Positions 59,416-64,000 of a stretch of 64,000 nt of DNA are shown here, in pieces; position 1 is the first letter of the stretch, and each line of letters starts with the position of its first letter. The position numbers and the translations under genes are program-made. The DNA is from Streptomyces sp. NBC_00582. Its GTDB lineage: Bacteria > Actinomycetota > Actinomycetes > Streptomycetales > Streptomycetaceae. Location of the stretch: NCBI RefSeq assembly GCF_036345155.1, contig NZ_CP107772.1, positions 7,192,001-7,256,000 of the forward strand. The letters are read 5' to 3'. The notes under the pieces were generated by a model that ran no database searches, was not told the DNA's origin, and worked only from the letters and a program-made list of their open reading frames with translations.

Positions 59416-60270
59416 ATGTTGACACTCGTGACGGGGACCACGGGACAGGTCGGACGACGGTTCGTGCCGCGGCTGCTGGCCCAGCGGGAGCCCGGCGAGC
59501 AGGTGCGGGTCCTGGTACGGGACGCGGCGCGCGGGGAGCCGTTCGCGGAGCTGGGCGCCGAGGTCGTCGTAGGGGATCTGCGGGACGAGGACGGGCTCGG
59601 CAAGGCCGTGGCCGGGGTGGACGCGGTGGTGAACGTCGCGGCCTCCTTCCGGGGGGTGCCCGACGAGGAGGCGTGGGCCGTCAACCGGGACGCGGCCGTC
59701 GCGCTGGGACGGGCCGCGCGGAGCGCCGGGGTACGGCGGTTCGTTCAGGTCAGCACGGGGATGGTGTACGGCGTCGGGCGGGGGCGGCCGCTCACCGAGG
59801 ACGACGAGATCCGGCCCGGCGGCATGATGTGGGGCGCCTACAACGAGTCCAAGGCGGCAGCCGAGCGGGAGCTGCTCGCGCTGGAGGGGCTCGAGGTGCG
59901 GGTCGGGCGGCTGCCCTTCGTCTACGGCGACGGCGACCCCCATCTCGCCCAGGCCCTGCAGTGGGCCGCGACCTGGGCGTCGGCGCAGCGGCTGCAGATG
60001 GCCCACCACGTCGACGTCGCCCAGGGGCTGCTGCGCCTGCTGTACGCGCCCGCCGTGGGCGGACCGGTGTACAACATCGCCGACGACGCCCCCGTCACGA
60101 CGGTCGAGCTGTACCACCTCAACGGCGTCGAGGTCCCGGCCGGCATCGAGACCGGGACCGACACCGACCCCTGGTTCGGGATCATGTCCAACCTGCGGAT
60201 CCGCCGGGACCTCGGCTTCCGCCCGGTCTACCCGTCGGCGTGGACCGCCCGCGACGCCGGAGCGCTGTGA
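59416..60270 (+). CDS. NAD(P)-dependent epimerase/dehydratase family protein
   Basis: A 284-residue extended short-chain dehydrogenase. It has the nucleotide motif TGTTGQVGRRF at the N-terminus, STGMVYGVG and the YNESK catalytic segment (Tyr-x3-Lys). The start is ATG 59416 with GAGGAG upstream. The substrate is unknown. It diverges from the XRE regulator and converges on the MFS gene with a 10-bp gap. Confidence 0.9.
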   Translation: MLTLVTGTTGQVGRRFVPRLLAQREPGEQVRVLVRDAARGEPFAELGAEVVVGDLRDEDGLGKAVAGVDAVVNVAASFRGVPDEEAWAVNRDAAVALGRAARSAGVRRFVQVSTGMVYGVGRGRPLTEDDEIRPGGMMWGAYNESKAAAERELLALEGLEVRVGRLPFVYGDGDPHLAQALQWAATWASAQRLQMAHHVDVAQGLLRLLYAPAVGGPVYNIADDAPVTTVELYHLNGVEVPAGIETGTDTDPWFGIMSNLRIRRDLGFRPVYPSAWTARDAGAL

Positions 60271-60280
60271 GCCCGACGGG

Positions 60281-61540
60281 TCACTCCACGCCCCTGATCC
60301 GCCCCACCAGCACCGCCCCCGCCAGGCCCACCGCCGCCGCGACCAGGTACAGCACCCGGTAGCCGCCCAGGTAGGTGACGATCGGCGCGGCGAGGACCGG
60401 GGCCGCGACCTGGGGCAGGGCGTTGGCGACATTGATGACGCCGAGGTCCTTGCCCCGGTCCAGGGCCTTCGGCAGGACGTCCGTCATCAGGGCGAAGTCG
60501 ACCGAGGTGAACACCCCGAAGCCGATGCCGAGCACCGCCGCCGCGACGATCGCCCCCGGCCAGGTCTGCCAGGCCGCCAGGCCCGCCGTGGCCACCGCCA
60601 TCAGCACGCCGGACCAGATCACGAATGGCTTGCGCCGGCCCGTCCGGTCCGACCACGCGCCTCCGACGACGACCGTGGCGAGCAGGGTCACCCCGTTCAC
60701 GGCCGTCAGGATCAGCACGCCCTCGTCGGGGTCGGCGTAGTGCAGGCGGTCCCGCAGGTAGTAGAGGAGGTAGAGCAGCACCAGGGCGTTGCTGAGGTTC
60801 ATCAGGAACCGGGTCAGCCAGGCCCAGCCCAGGTCGGGATGGGTCCGGGGGCTCAGCCAGAAGCCCCTCAGGAAGCCGCGCCAGGACCAGGCCGGGCGGT
60901 CGGCGACCGGCAGCCGCAGGTCCTCGTGGCCAAGGACGTACGGCAGCACGCCCAGCGCCGTGAACACCGCGCACGCGGCGTAGCCGGCCCCGACGCCCCC
61001 GGCGACCGTGGCGAGCGCCGTGCCGCCGACCACGCCGAGGACCTGCGCGACCCCCAGCCAGGCGCCCACGACACCCCGCTGGAGCCGGGGGACCCGGTCC
61101 GGCACGGCCGCCGTGACCGCCGCGAAGGCCGCGTTCAGGGTGAGCTGGACGAGGCACCAGCCCAGCGCCATCGTCCACACCCCGTCCGCCGCCGCGAGCA
61201 GCAGCAGGGACAGGGCGCCGCCCGCCGCGCCCGCCACGATCCAGGGGGTGCGGCGGCCGTGCCGGGACGTCGTGCGGTCGGACAGGGCGCCGAAGAGCGG
61301 GTTCGCCACCAGGGAGACCAGCGCGCCCACGCCGGTCACCCAGGCCAGCATGGTCTCCTTCGACATGCCGGAGCCGGGCGCGAAGTCCCCCGCCTGGGAG
61401 GCGAGCAGGATCTGCAGCGGGCCGTACCAGCCGACCCAGATCGCCCCGTTGGCGAGGGAGAGGGCCGAGCTCCAGCCCCGGCCCACCCGCTCGAGCGGCT
61501 CGGCGAGGGCGGCCGCCGGCGCCCGGTCGGCCGTCGTCAT
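60281..61540 (-). CDS. MFS sugar transporter linked to beta-glucosidase
   Basis: A 419-residue, 12-helix carrier beginning at ATG 61540, overlapping the stop of the beta-glucosidase gene (ATGA). FGALSDRTTSRHGRRTPWI is the helix 2-3 loop and GGAWSDRTGRRKPFVIWSG the symmetric loop of the second half. Coupling to a GH1 enzyme suggests it imports a beta-glucoside or disaccharide that the glucosidase cleaves. Confidence 0.9.
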   Translation of the reverse strand: MTTADRAPAAALAEPLERVGRGWSSALSLANGAIWVGWYGPLQILLASQAGDFAPGSGMSKETMLAWVTGVGALVSLVANPLFGALSDRTTSRHGRRTPWIVAGAAGGALSLLLLAAADGVWTMALGWCLVQLTLNAAFAAVTAAVPDRVPRLQRGVVGAWLGVAQVLGVVGGTALATVAGGVGAGYAACAVFTALGVLPYVLGHEDLRLPVADRPAWSWRGFLRGFWLSPRTHPDLGWAWLTRFLMNLSNALVLLYLLYYLRDRLHYADPDEGVLILTAVNGVTLLATVVVGGAWSDRTGRRKPFVIWSGVLMAVATAGLAAWQTWPGAIVAAAVLGIGFGVFTSVDFALMTDVLPKALDRGKDLGVINVANALPQVAAPVLAAPIVTYLGGYRVLYLVAAAVGLAGAVLVGRIRGVE

Positions 61541-62859
61541 CCCTGCGCCCGCAGGACGTCCCTGAACCAGCCGTACGACGCCTTCGGGGTGCGGGCCTGG
61601 GTCGGGTAGTCGACGTGGACCAGGCCGAAGCGGCGCGCGTAGCCCTCCGCCCACTCGAAGTTGTCGAGGAGCGACCACACGAAGTAGCCGCGCACGTCCA
61701 CGCCGGCCTCCAGCGCCCGGTGCAGGGCGCGGATGTGGCCGTCCAGGTAGGCGATGCGCGCCTGGTCGTCGACGCCCTCGTAGGAGCAGCCGTTCTCGGT
61801 GACGACCACGGGGGGCAGTCGGTCGCCGTAGCGCTCCTTGAAGGTGGTGAGCAGTTCGGTGAGGCCCTCGGGGACCACCGGCCAGCCGAAGTCCGTCACC
61901 GGGACGCCCTCGATCTCCCTCACGGAGAAGGGGAGTTCGGCCGGCATGGTGATCCCGCCGAACTCGATCTCGGTGCCCTGCGGGGCGCCCACCCTGGTCG
62001 GGGCGTAGTAGTTGACGCCGTACCAGTCGAGCGGCTCGCCGATGATCTTCAGATCGGCGGCGACGTCGCCCGGCATCAGCTCGCCGAGCCCCTCGGGGTA
62101 CTCGCCCAGCAGCAGCGGCTCCGCGAACAGACGGTTCAGCAGGACGTCGTAGAACGCGGCGGCCTCCAGGTCGGCCGGCTCCTGGGAGGCGGGCCAGGTG
62201 GGGCCGTGGGAGTTGGCGACGCCGATGTCCGTGGCCCCGGCCGCGCGCAGGGCCCGTACGGCGAGACCGTGGGCGAGGAGCTGGTGGTGGGCCACCGGCA
62301 GCGCGTCGAAGAGCAGCTGCTTGCCGGGGGCGTGGGTGCCGAGGGCGTGGCCGAGCAGGGTGTGTTCGGCGGGCTCGTTGAGGGTGATCCACTTGTTCAC
62401 CCGGTCGCCGAGGCGGTCCACGACCGTCGAGACGTGGTCCGCGAAGCGCGAGGCGGTGTCCCGCTCCAGCCAGTCGAGGTCCGCCGGGAGGTCCCAGTGG
62501 AAGAGGGTCGGCACGGGGCGGACGCCCGCCGTCAGCAGCTCGTCGACCAGGCGGTCGTAGAAGTCCAGGCCGCCGGGGGAGTTCACCCGGGGCCAGGAGA
62601 TCGAGAAGCGGTACGCGTTCACGCCGAGGCCCTTCAGGAGGGCCACGTCCTCGGCGTAGCGGTGGTAGTGGTCGCAGGCCACCGCCGCGGTGGAGCCGTC
62701 CTTCACCCGGCCGGGCTCGGCGGAGAAGGTGTCCCACACGGACGGTTCGCGCTGGTCCGCGGCGCCCTCGATCTGATGGGCGGAGGTGGAGACGCCCCAC
62801 AGGAAGCCGGCCGGGAACTGGGGGATCGGGTGCGCCGCGTCGCGCGGATCGTTCGCCAT
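61537..62859 (-). CDS. bglA: GH1 beta-glucosidase
   Basis: A 440-residue family 1 glycoside hydrolase. N-terminal FPAGFLWGVSTSAHQIEGA, the acid/base in TLNEPAEH and the nucleophile in VTENGCSYEG are present, with the aglycone-site segment YFVWSLLDNFEWAEGY. It lacks a signal peptide, so it acts in the cytosol on imported substrate. Start ATG 62859 with AAGGA eleven bases upstream, or ATG 62871. A perfect TCCTTACC-N4-GGTAAGGA palindrome covers the ribosome binding site. Gene symbol by analogy. Confidence 0.94.
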   Translation of the reverse strand: MANDPRDAAHPIPQFPAGFLWGVSTSAHQIEGAADQREPSVWDTFSAEPGRVKDGSTAAVACDHYHRYAEDVALLKGLGVNAYRFSISWPRVNSPGGLDFYDRLVDELLTAGVRPVPTLFHWDLPADLDWLERDTASRFADHVSTVVDRLGDRVNKWITLNEPAEHTLLGHALGTHAPGKQLLFDALPVAHHQLLAHGLAVRALRAAGATDIGVANSHGPTWPASQEPADLEAAAFYDVLLNRLFAEPLLLGEYPEGLGELMPGDVAADLKIIGEPLDWYGVNYYAPTRVGAPQGTEIEFGGITMPAELPFSVREIEGVPVTDFGWPVVPEGLTELLTTFKERYGDRLPPVVVTENGCSYEGVDDQARIAYLDGHIRALHRALEAGVDVRGYFVWSLLDNFEWAEGYARRFGLVHVDYPTQARTPKASYGWFRDVLRAQG

Positions 62860-62870
62860 GGGCGGGATCA

Positions 62871-62890
62871 TCCTTACCCACCGGTAAGGA
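62871..62890. promoter_or_regulatory. Operator-like palindrome upstream of bglA
   Basis: TCCTTACC-CACC-GGTAAGGA has perfect 8-bp arms and overlaps the ribosome binding site of the beta-glucosidase. No regulator gene is adjacent. Confidence 0.55.
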
Positions 62891-62947
62891 AGTCAACGCC
62901 CTGGCGTGAACTGCCGGTTACGCCCCTTGTCGAAGAACCCTGACCGG

Positions 62948-63214
62948 TTACGCCCCTTCCTTCAGGACCCTGGAGATCAGCTTGCGCTGTTCCGGGGTGA
63001 GCCGGGGGTCGGCCGCGTACACCGTCTTCCCGTCCACCGTGATCTCGTAGCTGAATCCGTCGGGCACGCCCAGGGACGGCGCGCTCCGGCCGGCGGCGAG
63101 CGCCTGCTCGGCCAGAGCGTGCCATTCGCCGGCGTCGGGCCGCCCCGAGGTGTCCACCTCGGCCTGCCGCTCGATGCCCGCGAACCCTCCCGTGCGCCTC
63201 ACCTGAATACGCAT
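62948..63214 (-). CDS. Emfourin-type protealysin inhibitor
   Basis: An 88-residue protein starting at ATG 63214, resembling emfourin, the inhibitor of M4 peptidases such as Serratia protealysin: N-terminal MRIQVRRTGGFAGIERQAEVDTSG (over two strands) and the C-terminal YEITVDGKTVYAADPRLTPEQRKLI. It lacks a signal peptide. It lies 21 bases downstream of the M4 peptidase stop on the same strand, the usual pairing in bacterial genomes. Confidence 0.85.
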   Translation of the reverse strand: MRIQVRRTGGFAGIERQAEVDTSGRPDAGEWHALAEQALAAGRSAPSLGVPDGFSYEITVDGKTVYAADPRLTPEQRKLISRVLKEGA

Positions 63215-63235
63215 GGGTCCCTGTCTATCCCTCGG

Positions 63236-64000
63236 TCAGAGGATCCGCACCCCCACCTGCTCCCACGCCTTCTGCACGGCCCGGAGTTCGTCGCCGCCGT
63301 CCCCGAACCGCGCCCGCGCCGCCTTCACGGTCAGCTTGGCGAAGTCGGTGAACAGCGCCTTGGTGGACAGCTTGCCGCCGGTCAGCACGTCGTACCAGAT
63401 CTGGCCGGCCTTCTCCCAGGCGTGGCCGCCGAGGGCGGTGGCGACCAGGTAGAACGCGTGGTTGGGGATACCCGAGTTGATGTGCACACCCCCGTTGTCG
63501 CGGCCGGTGCGGACGTAGTCGTCCATGGTCGCGGGCTGCGGGTCCTTGCCGAGGACGTCGTCGTCGTACGCCGTGCCCGGGGCCTTCATCGAGCGCAGGG
63601 CCGAACCGGTGACACCGGGGGCGAGGATGCCCGCGCCGATCAGCCAGTCGGCCTCGGCGGCGGTCTGGCCGAGCGTGTACTGCTTGATGAGCGAGCCGAA
63701 CACGTCCGACATCGACTCGTTCAGGGCGCCCGGCTGGCCGTAGTAGGTCAGGTTCGCCGTGTACTGCGTGACGCCGTGGGTGAGTTCGTGGCCGATCACG
63801 TCGACGGAGTTGGTGAAGTCGACGAAGATCTCGCCGTCCCCGTCGCCGAAGACCATCTGCTCGCCGTTCCAGAAGGCGTTGTTGTAGCCCTCGTCGTAGT
63901 GGACGCTGGCGTCCAGCGGCAGACCGTCGCCGTCGATGGAGTGGCGGGCGTAGGCCTTGAGGTAGAGGTCGAAGGTGGCGCCGAGCCCGGAGTAGGCGCG
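63236..64000 (-). CDS. M4 family metallopeptidase (N-terminus cut by the window edge)
   Basis: The frame is open to the right edge, so only the C-terminal part (about 255 residues) is visible. It has YDEGYNNAFWNGEQMVFGDGD, split as the thermolysin substrate-binding and calcium region, the zinc motif HELTH with the third ligand in NESMSDVFG, and the C-terminal active-site His in NSGIPNHAFYL. Thermolysin-like enzymes of this length class without a long C-terminal extension match protealysin. It is the first gene of an operon with the emfourin gene. Confidence 0.93.
   Translation of the reverse strand, partial: RAYSGLGATFDLYLKAYARHSIDGDGLPLDASVHYDEGYNNAFWNGEQMVFGDGDGEIFVDFTNSVDVIGHELTHGVTQYTANLTYYGQPGALNESMSDVFGSLIKQYTLGQTAAEADWLIGAGILAPGVTGSALRSMKAPGTAYDDDVLGKDPQPATMDDYVRTGRDNGGVHINSGIPNHAFYLVATALGGHAWEKAGQIWYDVLTGGKLSTKALFTDFAKLTVKAARARFGDGGDELRAVQKAWEQVGVRIL

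Overview
The window is a GC-rich (about 72%) actinobacterial chromosome segment, almost certainly from a Streptomyces. Third codon positions are strongly GC-biased, GTG starts and stop/start overlaps (ATGA, GTGA) are frequent, an AfsR-type regulator carries a TTA codon, and the housekeeping order (leuS, comEA-comEC, holA, rpsT, lepA, hemW, hrcA-dnaJ2, rsmE, phoH-ybeY-corC-like, era) is the one I know from Streptomyces core chromosomes. I see no insertion sequence, prophage, CRISPR array or biosynthetic gene cluster. The first gene (an AfsR/SARP regulator) and the last gene (an M4 metallopeptidase) are cut by the window edges.

Layout. 1-3.8 kb: an AfsR-like regulator and two tiny zinc-binding proteins. 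3.95-4.17 kb: tRNA-Ala(GGC) and two strong hairpin terminators. 4.2-7.1 kb (minus): a two-gene redox module, a NuoF/SLBB/ferredoxin fusion with a six-helix cytochrome-b-like membrane protein. 7.3-10.4 kb: leuS behind a 12-codon leader peptide (three Leu codons in a row) and an attenuator hairpin. 10.5-18.5 kb: a membrane-anchored coiled-coil protein, DegV, ComEA, ComEC, an arylamine N-acetyltransferase, holA and a SnoaL-like protein. 18.7-21 kb: rpsT (minus) and lepA (plus), diverging. 21-27 kb: a FadD15-like acyl-CoA ligase, a SpoIIE-type phosphatase with an ATPase domain, hemW and a Uma2-family protein. 27.2-28.8 kb (minus): DUF3097 and an MBL-fold hydrolase. 28.8-33 kb: the CIRCE-hrcA-dnaJ2 heat-shock unit, a nitronate monooxygenase and rsmE. 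33-39.2 kb: a putative lipoprotein, tricorn protease, a HIT protein, RNase Z and adenosine deaminase. 39.3-45.1 kb: an MFS carrier, an IclR regulator diverging from a D-glucarate catabolic pair (dehydratase and 5-dehydro-4-deoxyglucarate dehydratase), and a PfkB kinase. 45.2-48.5 kb: phoH, ybeY, a CBS-domain membrane protein and an MmcQ/YjbR protein.

48.5-56.3 kb is the most accessory-looking part. It holds an MFS efflux pump diverging from its likely XRE regulator, a cytidine-deaminase-fold protein that has lost its zinc and catalytic residues, a three-gene secreted/surface locus resembling the WxL/DUF916 systems of Firmicutes, and an amtB-glnK pair in which the ammonium channel has Glu in place of the first pore histidine. 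The rest (56.4-64 kb) holds era, an integral membrane protein, an XRE regulator diverging from an NAD(P)-dependent epimerase-like gene, a GH1 beta-glucosidase/MFS operon with a perfect operator-like palindrome, and an emfourin/M4-peptidase operon.

The best leads for something little described are the WxL-like locus with its inverted flanking sequence elements (51.3-54.6 kb), the His-to-Glu AmtB, the catalytically dead deaminase homologue and the NuoF-ferredoxin/cytochrome-b module. All functional calls come from reading the sequence and recalling family motifs; no database search was run.
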